Shown here: positions 40,285 through 47,832 of the stretch, piece by piece
Position numbering within the stretch: position 1 is the stretch's first letter
Layout: each line of letters begins with the position of its first letter
Assembly: GCA_002840535.1 (NCBI GenBank)
Contig: PHBH01000010.1
Location: forward strand, 248,001-312,000
Source: Deltaproteobacteria bacterium HGW-Deltaproteobacteria-15
GTDB taxonomy: Bacteria; Desulfobacterota; DSM-4660; Desulfatiglandales; HGW-15
Direction: 5' to 3'
Length of the DNA: 64,000 bases
Translations under genes and position numbers: made by a program
The notes under the pieces: model-generated
What the model was told of the DNA's origin: nothing
The model's input: only the letters and a program-made list of their open reading frames with translations
Database searches by the model: none

Positions 40285-40992
40285 TTACTTCTCCTCTTTC
40301 TCCTCCGGCGGCCCTTCCACTTCGGTCTCCTCCATGTCCACCATGGGCAGACTTCCGATGTGGTATTCGATGAGCATATTCTCATCTTCTTCCCCGGGTC
40401 CTCCACCTTCCCAGTCCATTTCTTTCCGGGAACCAAACGTGGATGAACCCCGAACAGCCATGGATCTCTTCTGGTCCAGTTTCTCGAACTCCCGCTGGCA
40501 GGGTACGCACAATCCCGCCTCAGGCATGATCAGGAGCCGCTCGGGAGGTATCTGGTTCCCGCATTCCTCGCACAAGCCGTACTCCTCGTCCTTGTTGACT
40601 CTCTGGATCAACTGCTCCACCTTCCGCAATTCCCTGGCCTTACGCTCGATGAGGCTGTACTGGCTATATGCGGAGATCTCGCGCTGGGCGTCGTCCACCT
40701 CGTCGATGAAGTCGCCCGCAGTATGTTGAGCGCCGTATTCCATCCGGCTGTTCTTCAGCCGGTCCAGGGTCTCTTTGATCTCCTGTCTTCTTTTCTGCAG
40801 GCTTTCCAGGAAGACAGTCCGGAGCGATGCCTTGGATTTCGGCTGAGATTTCGCCTTGGGTGCAGGCTTGGCAGGCTGCTTTTGTGCCTGGACCTTCTTG
40901 GCAGGCTTTGTGCGTGTTGGTTTTGTCATTGGCTTCTTTTTAACGGTACTGACCTTTTTAATGGTACTGACCTTTTTGGTGTTCCCTCGCAT
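40285..40992 (-). CDS. DksA/TraR-type zinc-finger protein with basic N-terminal tail
   Basis: A 235-residue protein of the DksA family, which binds the secondary channel of RNA polymerase. The zinc site is CEECGNQIP...CVPC (four cysteines) preceded by the coiled coil from about residue 60 to 130. The N terminus (about 1-58) is a Lys/Pro/Ala-rich tail (KPAKKVQAQKQPAKPAPK), and the C terminus after the zinc finger is a 60-residue acidic tail (EEDENMLIEYHIG to PPEEKEEK). Such opposite-charged extensions are uncommon in DksA and may allow autoinhibition. The gene is alone, convergent with the RACo-like gene. Confidence 0.87.
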   Translation of the reverse strand: MRGNTKKVSTIKKVSTVKKKPMTKPTRTKPAKKVQAQKQPAKPAPKAKSQPKSKASLRTVFLESLQKRRQEIKETLDRLKNSRMEYGAQHTAGDFIDEVDDAQREISAYSQYSLIERKARELRKVEQLIQRVNKDEEYGLCEECGNQIPPERLLIMPEAGLCVPCQREFEKLDQKRSMAVRGSSTFGSRKEMDWEGGGPGEEDENMLIEYHIGSLPMVDMEETEVEGPPEEKEEK

Positions 40993-41210
40993 TGTCCGAC
41001 TCCTCTGCCGGCATAGGGGTGCAGGTGCAACATGATCCGTCGAATGTCAGGTGAGATTCCGGTACCGGTTAAAACGTCTGGCTAGAAATATTCATTTTTA
41101 AGTTTTTGTCAACAAATAACCACAAGGAAAGTTTCATTTTATTTTGCCGGATTTCTTGATAAATCCCAGTGCATTCTTTATACTTCCTTCCGCTCTGGGG
41201 GGAGGACCGT

Positions 41211-41906
41211 ATGGCCGGGAAAAGGAAAGGGATATTCATCACCTTCGAGGGTATCGAAGGGTGCGGGAAAACCACACAGGTCAAGCTGCTTTCCGGACGG
41301 CTGAGGAACCATGGAATCCCCGTATTGGCAACCAGGGAGCCCGGAGGAACTTTAATCGGAAAAACCATCCGCAGGATACTGCTCGATTCCCGAAACACGG
41401 CCATTGCACCGAAAACGGAATGGCTGCTTTATGCCGCGGATCGGGCGCAACATGTCCAGGAAATCATTTTACCCGCCCTGCGGGAGGGAAAGTGGGTCTT
41501 GTGCGACAGGTTCATGGATGCCACGGAAGCCTACCAGGGACGGGCAAGAGGGCAGGATACACAGCTCATTCGAGTGATCAACGATCTCGTCGTACAAGGG
41601 GTGAAGCCGGACCTCACGATTCTCCTTGATCTCCCGGTGGAGATCGGTCTCGGGAGGGCGCTTCGAAGAAACAGCGTCTCGAATGCCGGAACCCAAGACC
41701 GTTTTGAAAGGGAGCATCTCTCCTTCCACCGCAAGGTGAGAAAGGCATACCTCGATCTCGCACAAAGGGAGAAGGACAGGTTCGTGGTCGTTAATGCAGA
41801 TACAAGCGAACAAGAGGTGGAGGAGGCGATCTTTCATTACGTAGAACCGCTGGTACAAAAGTGTTCAGGGGTTCAGCGTTCAGGGTTCAGGAAAGAAAAG
41901 CAGTAA
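41211..41906 (+). CDS. tmk: Thymidylate kinase
   Basis: Phosphorylates dTMP to dTDP. The P-loop FEGIEGCGKTTQ is at about residues 12-23, the DR(F) motif in CDRFMDATEAYQGRARG follows near 100, and the lid region LRRNSVSNAGTQDRFE is present. ATG 41211 follows GGGGGGAGGACCGT; residues added by the longer frame from 41169 do not fit the family. The C-terminal tail after PLVQK (SGVQRSGFRKEKQ) is encoded by TTCAGGGTTC-type repeat DNA and ends in an AAGCAGTAAG stop, so about 14 residues are not ancestral. It heads the cluster tmk-holB-ricT-metG, which is conserved in many bacteria. Confidence 0.95.
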   Translation: MAGKRKGIFITFEGIEGCGKTTQVKLLSGRLRNHGIPVLATREPGGTLIGKTIRRILLDSRNTAIAPKTEWLLYAADRAQHVQEIILPALREGKWVLCDRFMDATEAYQGRARGQDTQLIRVINDLVVQGVKPDLTILLDLPVEIGLGRALRRNSVSNAGTQDRFEREHLSFHRKVRKAYLDLAQREKDRFVVVNADTSEQEVEEAIFHYVEPLVQKCSGVQRSGFRKEKQ

Positions 41907-41950
41907 GATTGCCGTGCTTTCTTGCTGAACACTGAACACTGAAAACTCGA
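41862..41950. repeat. Inverted GTTCAGCGTTCAGG / TGAACACTGAACAC repeat
   Basis: TTCAGGGGTTCAGCGTTCAG is read in the tail of tmk, and after about 45 bases TGCTGAACACTGAACACTGA returns in inverse form, giving an imperfect hairpin. It continues to AATGACAAATGATAAAT, which overlaps the holB start. Confidence 0.6.
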
Positions 41951-41996
41951 TGGAGCGATAATAAATCATTACAATGGCAAACTCCAAGAATGACAA

Positions 41997-43037
41997 ATGA
42001 TAAATAATTCCGTCTCATTCTCCCGGATCCTTGGGCAGGAAAAGGCCGTTCGGTTTCTGAAAGGCGTCCTCTCCAGGCAGAGGATCCCCCATGGTTACCT
42101 GTTTCTCGGCATGCCCGGGGTAGGGAAAACCAGCACCGCTATAGCTATGGCGCAGGCCCTCAACTGTGTGGAGCCGCGCGAGGGCGAGGCATGCGGCCGG
42201 TGCAAGCCCTGCCGGGGAATAGAGGACAGGAGTTTCCACGATCTGGTTTTCCTGGAACCGGAAAACCAGGTGATCAAGATTGAGAAGATCAGGGAGCTCG
42301 AGCGCATTCTCGCCTTCAAGCCCCAGTTCGGGAAATACCGGGTCACCGTTGTTCGTGAAGCCGATAAGATGACCCTTGAGGCGGCGAATGCCTTTCTGAA
42401 GACCCTGGAGGAGCCTCCTCCCGGGAATGTTCTTGTCCTTCAGGCATCGGATTTGTCCCAACTCATGCCTACCATCGTCTCCAGGTGCCAGAAGGTACGC
42501 TTTCAGCCTATTCCTGTCCCCCTGATTGCGTCATGGCTGGCGGAGAAAAAGGGTGTCGATCCGCAGAAGGGGTTACTGCTTGCGAAGCTCTCGGAAGGGA
42601 GTATCGCAAGGGCCGTTCAGATGCTCGAGGAAGAGTATGAAAGCAAAAGGGGCGAGTGCTTCTCCCGGCTGATGGAACTTTCGAAATTATCGGAAGGGGA
42701 GGTGTTGGATCTGGCCCTGGAGCTGAAAGGAAAGGGAAGGGCGGAACAGGCGCCGATCGAGCTGCTCTTCAGCCTGTGGAAGACCTGGCTGAGGGACCTG
42801 CTTCTGCTGAAGACGGGCGGGCCGGAACGGCTGCTCATTCATGGGGATCGTCTGGCTCAGTTGAAAAGCGGCTGGAATGCCTATACAATAGATTCGCTCA
42901 TGGAAGCACTCAGATTGTTGGACCAGGCTGAAAAGGACATGACCGGATTTAGAAATATGGACCTCATGCTGGAAAATCTTCTTCTTGCCCTGAAGAGGCT
43001 CGGAACGGCCGATCGTGCCCAGGCGGTCGGCGCATGA
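41997..43037 (+). CDS. holB: DNA polymerase III delta-prime subunit
   Basis: The clamp-loader subunit of replication. Recognisable are the AAA+ start FSRILGQEKAVRFLKGVLS, the P-loop GMPGVGKTSTA near residue 40, the zinc-binding group CGRCKPCRGIED, and the segment EEPPPGNVLVLQASDLSQLMPTIVSRCQ. The length of 346 is normal. The N terminus sits directly on an AATGACAAATGATAAAT repeat and lacks a clear ribosome-binding site, so the first few residues (MINNS) may be repeat-derived. It overlaps ricT by four bases. Confidence 0.93.
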   Translation: MINNSVSFSRILGQEKAVRFLKGVLSRQRIPHGYLFLGMPGVGKTSTAIAMAQALNCVEPREGEACGRCKPCRGIEDRSFHDLVFLEPENQVIKIEKIRELERILAFKPQFGKYRVTVVREADKMTLEAANAFLKTLEEPPPGNVLVLQASDLSQLMPTIVSRCQKVRFQPIPVPLIASWLAEKKGVDPQKGLLLAKLSEGSIARAVQMLEEEYESKRGECFSRLMELSKLSEGEVLDLALELKGKGRAEQAPIELLFSLWKTWLRDLLLLKTGGPERLLIHGDRLAQLKSGWNAYTIDSLMEALRLLDQAEKDMTGFRNMDLMLENLLLALKRLGTADRAQAVGA

Positions 43038-43927
43038 GCAAGCTTGTGGACATCCAGTTTCCCAAATACGGAAAGGTGGGCGTCTTCGATGCGGGGGATC
43101 TCACCATTTCAAAGGGAGACAAGGTGCTCGTGGAAACGGAGCTTGGACCGTCTTTGGGAACTGTCTGTTCAGAGCCAAGGGAGAGGGGCGAGGAGTGGTC
43201 CGAGAAACCCCTTCCAAAGGTGCAGCGTCCGGCAGACGAGAATGATTTGCGCAATTACGAACAGAATCGAAGAATGGAAAAGGAAATCTATGAGTTCTGC
43301 TATGGGAAGATCCAGGAAAGAGGGCTTCCCATGAATCTCGTCTCCGTGGACAGGCTCTTTGAAGGCGGCAAGGTGATGGTCTATTTCACGGCCGAAGGCA
43401 GGATCGATTTCCGGGAGCTGGTGAAGGATCTTGTCCAGAGATTCCGGACGAGAATCGAGATGAGGCAAATCGGTGTCCGGCACCAGGCTAAAATGGTCGG
43501 CGGACTTGGGGGCTGCGGCCGCCAGCTCTGCTGCACGACCTTTTTGAGCAACTTCGATCCGGTTTCCATCAAAATGGCAAAGGAACAGAACCTGTCCCTC
43601 AATCCCTCCAAAATCTCGGGTATGTGCGGGAGGCTCATGTGCTGCCTCAGCTATGAATACCAGTACTACGAAAGCGCAAGGAAGGGCATACCCAAGGTGG
43701 GCAAGAGGGTGAAGACCACCCAGGGAGATGGCAAGGTGGTCCGGCAGAACGTGTTGAAACGGGTGCTGACGGTCCTGCTGGATTCCGGTGAGGAGCAGGA
43801 GGTTTCCTATGATGATGTCATCAGGAACCCTTCCGCCGGGCAGCCTGCTCCCGGCAAGGCGAACGATCAACCGAAGAAATGCAATGGGGAGTGCGTGAAT
43901 TCCTGCAAAGAGAAAGAGAAGGAGTAG
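43034..43927 (+). CDS. ricT: PSP1-domain protein (RicT/YaaT family)
   Basis: A 297-residue protein of the PSP1 family, which in Bacillus forms the RicAFT complex that affects mRNA processing and biofilm and sporulation control. The cysteine-rich motifs GGCGRQLCCTTFL and SGMCGRLMCCLSYEYQYYE are diagnostic and bind Fe-S clusters in the Bacillus complex. Its ATG overlaps the stop of holB (ATGA) and its 3' end is beside or within the metG start, the common order in many bacteria. The C-terminal 30 residues (from AGQPAPGKAND) are a variable Cys-containing tail. The role in this lineage is not known. Confidence 0.9.
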   Translation: MSKLVDIQFPKYGKVGVFDAGDLTISKGDKVLVETELGPSLGTVCSEPRERGEEWSEKPLPKVQRPADENDLRNYEQNRRMEKEIYEFCYGKIQERGLPMNLVSVDRLFEGGKVMVYFTAEGRIDFRELVKDLVQRFRTRIEMRQIGVRHQAKMVGGLGGCGRQLCCTTFLSNFDPVSIKMAKEQNLSLNPSKISGMCGRLMCCLSYEYQYYESARKGIPKVGKRVKTTQGDGKVVRQNVLKRVLTVLLDSGEEQEVSYDDVIRNPSAGQPAPGKANDQPKKCNGECVNSCKEKEKE

Positions 43928-43938
43928 CCAGTAGACCA

Positions 43939-45852
43939 TTGAGCGGAACATTCTATGTGACCACGCCGATCTATTATGTGAATGCCGAACCCCATCTGGG
44001 GCATGCCTACACAACCATTGCTGCGGATGTCATGGCCAGATATCACCGGCTTTGTTCCCGGCGCACCTATTTTCTGACCGGAACGGACGAGCACGGGGAT
44101 AAGATGGTGAAGTGTGCCGAGGCCGCGGGAAGACCCGTGCAGGAGCTCGTTGATCAGAACAGCTCGCTTTTCAGGGAGCTGTGGCCCAGGCTGAATATCT
44201 CCAACGACGATTTCATCCGGACCACCGAGACGCGCCACCGCAGCGTGGTCAAGCTTGTCCTCAGCATGGTCAAGAACTCAGGCGATATCTATTTCAGCGA
44301 GTACGAAGGTCTTTACTGCTACGGGTGCGAGCGTTTCTACACGGAACGGGAGCTGGTCGAAGGTCTTTGCCCGGATCACCGGAAAAAACCCGAGGTCATC
44401 CGGGAGTCCAATTACTTCTTCCGCATGAGCAAGTATCAGGATTGGCTCATCGATCATATTCACAAGCACCCGGATTTCATCCGGCCGGAGAGATATAGAA
44501 ACGAGGTCCTCTCGTTTCTGAAGGAACCCCTCGAGGATCTCTGCATCTCCCGCCCCAAAACCAGGCTGACCTGGGGGATCACGCTTCCCTTCGATGAAAA
44601 CTATGTCACCTATGTGTGGTTCGATGCGTTGATCAACTACATCTCGGCTCTCGGTTTCCCTGACGGTCCGCTCTACAGGGAACTGTGGCCTGCGGTCCAG
44701 CATGTCATTGCCAAGGACATCCTCAAGCCTCATGGAATCTACTGGCCCTGCATGCTGAAATCCGCGGGCATCGAGCCCTATCAGCATCTGAATGTGCACG
44801 GGTACTGGGGCGGCAGCGAAGGAAAGATGTCCAAGAGCCTGGGCAATGTGGTGAAGCCTCTGGATCTCGTCGAAATCTACGGCCTGGACGCATTCAGGTA
44901 TTTTCTCATGCGCGAGATGGTATTCGGTCTCGATTCGGAATTCAGCGAGGAAGCGCTGGTTTCCAGGATCAACTCGGATCTGGCCAATGACCTGGGGAAC
45001 CTGCTGGCAAGAAGCCTTGCCATGGTGCAGAAGTACTTCCAGGGGGAGCTTCCGAACCCCGGGATTGAAAAGGAGCCTGATATCGAGCTCAGGAAGGAGG
45101 TCATGGCTCTTCTGGACAAGTACACAGGGTTCATGGAGGAACTGGGCTTTCACAAGAGCCTCATGGCAATCTGGGAAGTGATGGGGATGATGAACCGGTA
45201 TATCGTCACCCAGGAGCCGTGGGTCCTCGCAAAGACGGACAAGGATCGTCTCTCCACCGTACTGAATTATGTGATGGAGTCCCTCAAGGTGATCTCCGTG
45301 CTTCTTTGGCCCTTCATGCCCGAGACTTCCCGGAAGATCCAGACGTATCTCGGTCTCGGAAAGACCGGAGAAGAGCTCAAGCTGGAAGACGTCCGGCAAT
45401 GGGGAGCGGAGCGGCCGGTCAGAACGGCTGGACAGGCCCCGCACCTTTTTCCCCGCATCGAAAAGGAACCGCCGGAGAAACCGGCCGAGAAGAAGGGTCC
45501 GAAGCCGGCGGCCTCCGCGCCAAGCGGCAAGCCGGCCGTCTCCATCGAGGATTTCAGGAAGCTGGACATCCGCATCGGAACGATCACAGGGGCGGAACCC
45601 ATCAAAGGGGCAAAGAAACTCCTGAAGCTCTCCGTGGACATCGGAGAAGAGCGAACGGTCGTTGCCGGAGTCGCTCAGTCGTATCCGCCGGAGAGTCTGA
45701 TCGGAAAACAGGTGGTGATCCTTGCCAACCTCCAACCCGCCACGTTGATGGGAGTGGAGTCGCAGGGCATGATCCTCGCAGCGGAAGACAAGAACGGCTC
45801 CCGCCTCCTGATACCCGATTCACCGGTAAAACCGGGAAACAAGGTGAAGTGA
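43939..45852 (+). CDS. metG: Methionyl-tRNA synthetase
   Basis: Charges tRNA-Met. The class I motifs are PHLGHAYTT (HIGH) near the start and GKMSKSLGN near residue 310. The zinc knuckle is of the single type CYGCERFY...GLCPDH. After the anticodon-binding domain comes an Ala/Pro/Lys-rich linker and a C-terminal tRNA-binding (Trbp111-like) domain, KLDIRIGTITGAEP to the end, for dimer formation. The start is uncertain: I use TTG 43939, which gives the family N terminus LSGTFYVTTPIYYVN; an in-frame ATG at 43879 would overlap ricT by 49 bases. GAAGGAG lies upstream of the TTG. Confidence 0.96.
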   Translation: MSGTFYVTTPIYYVNAEPHLGHAYTTIAADVMARYHRLCSRRTYFLTGTDEHGDKMVKCAEAAGRPVQELVDQNSSLFRELWPRLNISNDDFIRTTETRHRSVVKLVLSMVKNSGDIYFSEYEGLYCYGCERFYTERELVEGLCPDHRKKPEVIRESNYFFRMSKYQDWLIDHIHKHPDFIRPERYRNEVLSFLKEPLEDLCISRPKTRLTWGITLPFDENYVTYVWFDALINYISALGFPDGPLYRELWPAVQHVIAKDILKPHGIYWPCMLKSAGIEPYQHLNVHGYWGGSEGKMSKSLGNVVKPLDLVEIYGLDAFRYFLMREMVFGLDSEFSEEALVSRINSDLANDLGNLLARSLAMVQKYFQGELPNPGIEKEPDIELRKEVMALLDKYTGFMEELGFHKSLMAIWEVMGMMNRYIVTQEPWVLAKTDKDRLSTVLNYVMESLKVISVLLWPFMPETSRKIQTYLGLGKTGEELKLEDVRQWGAERPVRTAGQAPHLFPRIEKEPPEKPAEKKGPKPAASAPSGKPAVSIEDFRKLDIRIGTITGAEPIKGAKKLLKLSVDIGEERTVVAGVAQSYPPESLIGKQVVILANLQPATLMGVESQGMILAAEDKNGSRLLIPDSPVKPGNKVK

Positions 45853-45887
45853 AAGGCCCCCCGCGATCGCACAGGCTGAATCTCCCT

Positions 45888-46016
45888 TTATTTCATATAG
45901 TTGATATGTTTTTCCCGATAGAAGCGGTACGCCTTTTCGCTAAATGCATCCAAATATCTTTGAAAAGCCCGCTTCAAAGCAACCTTGAGACTCCCCGCGA
46001 GTATTGCATTTTTCAT
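45888..46016 (-). CDS. 42-residue small protein with an ideal ribosome-binding site
   Basis: A minus-strand frame from ATG 46016 reads MKNAILAGSLKVALKRAFQR, then YLDAFSEKAYRFYREKHINYMK, stop at 45888. TTAAGGAGGCGCCAT precedes the ATG, so AAGGAGG lies six bases before it, the best-spaced site in the area. The peptide is strongly basic and would form one long amphipathic helix with many Tyr/Phe. I know no family. It is convergent with metG, leaving 35 bases between their stops. The gene is easy to miss because it is short; it may be a membrane-surface or nucleic-acid-binding peptide. Confidence 0.6.
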   Translation of the reverse strand: MKNAILAGSLKVALKRAFQRYLDAFSEKAYRFYREKHINYMK

Positions 46017-46196
46017 ATGGCGCCTCCTTAACTCTCATGTTAAGGAAACTTATCGGCCCCAACAGCGAGAAAGATAAGTACATTCTACTCAACAAAACGT
46101 CATGTGATAAATTCTTAGCTGAAACGAGCACTTACGTATCTAAACGCAATGTGCATCATTCATGAAGCAGGCACGTTTCAGCGCCGTTACCAAGCC

Positions 46197-46517
46197 TCAG
46201 GCATGCTGCCAGGGGAATCCCACTTTTTTCCAGGCTTCGACGCCGCCTCCCAGTACCATGACGTTTTGGTATCCCAGGTCGGTGAGTTTTTCTGCCTGAC
46301 CGGCAGAAGTGGCTTCCTGGGGTCATGCGCAGTAGAAGATGATCTCCTGGTTTTTGGAAAGAGTAGGAAGCTTCTGTTTGAAATCCCCCATTTTGATCGC
46401 GCCTTCCAGGTTATTGGACTTACACCGGGCTTCATCCTCGTACGCGCAGACAAAGAGCGCACTGCCGGATTTAACCCTTTGAAAAGCGTCTTTAGGTGCA
46501 ATGCGTTTGGGTCCCAT
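46197..46517 (-). CDS. Rhodanese-like selenoprotein (in-frame UGA as selenocysteine)
   Basis: A 106-residue rhodanese-like domain read through a UGA at 46325-46323. The frame before it, from ATG 46517 (AAAGGAGG upstream), is MGPKRIAPKDAFQRV to EIIFYCA; the frame after it continues PQEATSAGQAEKL, VMVLGGGVEAWKKVGFP and stops at 46197. Cys63 is the normal rhodanese catalytic position and residue 65 would be Sec, giving C-A-U. Both halves fit one rhodanese fold, and FYCAUP followed by EATSA is a pattern known from deltaproteobacterial Sec-rhodanese families. A SECIS-type hairpin follows the UGA at the right distance. The alternative, a nonsense mutation, is less likely because the second half is undamaged. 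Confidence 0.85.
46290..46308 (-). promoter_or_regulatory. Bacterial SECIS-type hairpin
   Basis: On the transcribed strand TTCTGCC-GGTCA-GGCAGAA forms a perfect 7-bp stem with a five-base loop. The loop carries GGUC, like the AGGUCU loop of E. coli fdhF. The loop begins 21 bases after the UGA, within the usual 16-37 base distance. It lies inside the coding sequence, as bacterial SECIS elements do, and would recruit SelB. Confidence 0.8.
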
Positions 46518-46748
46518 CTTCTTCCTCCTTTGGCAGATACTCTTACCCGCTTCTAAACCACCTGGATATGAATAGGCAATAAGGTATTTCCCGTATAACT
46601 CCGTAATGGAGAACCTTAGTAAAGACGCAGCAACCTGAAACCGGTCAGGAGAGTTCTGCCTTGCTCGAAAGAGAGAGTGAGCAATATAATGCCGGGCAGG
46701 TGCTTGGCGTGACCAGGAATATCTTTTGAAGAAGAAAGAGGGACATTG

Positions 46749-47537
46749 ATGAGCGAACCGCACGTTCTGTATGAGATCAAAGACAATGTGGCTGTAATTA
46801 CCCTGAACAGGCCTGAGGTGAGGAATGTTTTCTCAAAGGAAATGATCGGGCTCTGGAACGGATTTCTCGAGAAGGCCCGGGACGACAAGGAGGTGCGTGT
46901 CATTGTCCTGACTGGAAATGGGGACACCTTTTGCTCGGGAGGGGACATCCGGGAAATGGCCGAGGGAAAGCTCCGCTCCTGGGAGATAAAAAACTTTCTC
47001 TGGGAAGGCGTCCACCGCATTGCCTTGAATCTGGAGAATCTGGACAAACCGGTCATCGCCGCCATCAACGGGGCCGCCATGGGCGCCGGCATGGATATGG
47101 CCCTCATGTGCGACATAAGGATGTGTTCCGACCGGGCCGTGATGGCCGAATCCTACATTCACCTGGGCCTTGTTCCTGGAGATGGGGGAGCCTATTTTCT
47201 GCCGCGGCTGGTGGGACCGTCAAAGGCAATCGAGCTTCTTTTGACGGGCGATCCCATTCATCCCGAAGAGGCCCTGAGGCTGGGGATCGTTAATCATGTG
47301 GTCGAACATGGGCGACTCATGGAAGAGACACTCCGGTTAGCCGAAAAGATCGCCCGGAAACCGCCCCTGGCCGTTCGTATGATGAAGCGCGCTGTCAGAC
47401 GGGCAAGGACCGGCGACTTGCGCTTACACCTGGATTACATTTCCTCACAACTGGCCCTTCTGACGGAAACCGAGGATCACCTGGAGGCGGCAAAGGCCTT
47501 TCTTGAAAAGAGAGAACCTGTTTTTTCCGGAAAATGA
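46749..47537 (+). CDS. Enoyl-CoA hydratase/isomerase family protein
   Basis: A 262-residue crotonase. The oxyanion hole is formed by CSGGDIREM and the AAMGAGMDMALMCDI segment. The first catalytic Glu of hydratases is Asp here (GAGMDM), and the second position is Tyr (AESYIHLGL), with an Asp further on in VPGDGGAYFLPRLVG. The pattern differs from classical hydratase and suggests isomerase, hydrolase or another crotonase reaction. Start: ATG 46749 (a TTG one codon earlier is also in frame). It lies near an acyl-CoA ligase (convergent) and may work in acyl or ring-acid degradation. Confidence 0.88.
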   Translation: MSEPHVLYEIKDNVAVITLNRPEVRNVFSKEMIGLWNGFLEKARDDKEVRVIVLTGNGDTFCSGGDIREMAEGKLRSWEIKNFLWEGVHRIALNLENLDKPVIAAINGAAMGAGMDMALMCDIRMCSDRAVMAESYIHLGLVPGDGGAYFLPRLVGPSKAIELLLTGDPIHPEEALRLGIVNHVVEHGRLMEETLRLAEKIARKPPLAVRMMKRAVRRARTGDLRLHLDYISSQLALLTETEDHLEAAKAFLEKREPVFSGK

Positions 47538-47555
47538 ATTAAGAGAAAAGAAGTT

Positions 47556-47830
47556 TGTCTGGTTTGTTTGGTTTGTTTGGTTGGGAAACGAAGAAACTCA
47601 AGGAACCAGAGGAACCGCTTCTATCCACAGATTACACAGATTACACAGAGAAACCGTTTCTCTGGTTTGCTTGGTTGCGAACCAGATGAATCAAGAGTGC
47701 TTTTCTTGATTGTTTTATATCTGTGAAAATCTGCGTAATCTGTGGATGGAACTTTTTTGGATTTGCTTTTGAACCAGATAAACTAAACAAACCAAACAAA
47801 CCAAACAAACCAAATAAACCAAATAAACCG
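47556..47830. repeat. Nested inverted repeats at a convergent junction
   Basis: The outer arms are tandem TTTGTTTGG units at 47560-47582 and CCAAACAAA units at 47783-47830. An inner pair is ATCCACAGATTACACAG (47621 on) and GTAATCTGTGGAT (47735-47747). Together they could fold about 270 bases into one large hairpin. The crotonase and acyl-CoA ligase genes both end at its edges, so it fits a two-way transcript end. No gene is present. Confidence 0.7.
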
Positions 47831-47832
47831 CT

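Noticed and set aside
46197-46517. Rhodanese pseudogene with a nonsense mutation
   Set aside because: The second half is undamaged, the ribosome-binding site is intact and a SECIS-like hairpin sits at the right place, so readthrough is the better explanation.
46323-46763. Separate 146-residue protein on the minus strand
   Set aside because: It is the first half of the selenoprotein with a false upstream extension; the UGA is read as selenocysteine in my interpretation.
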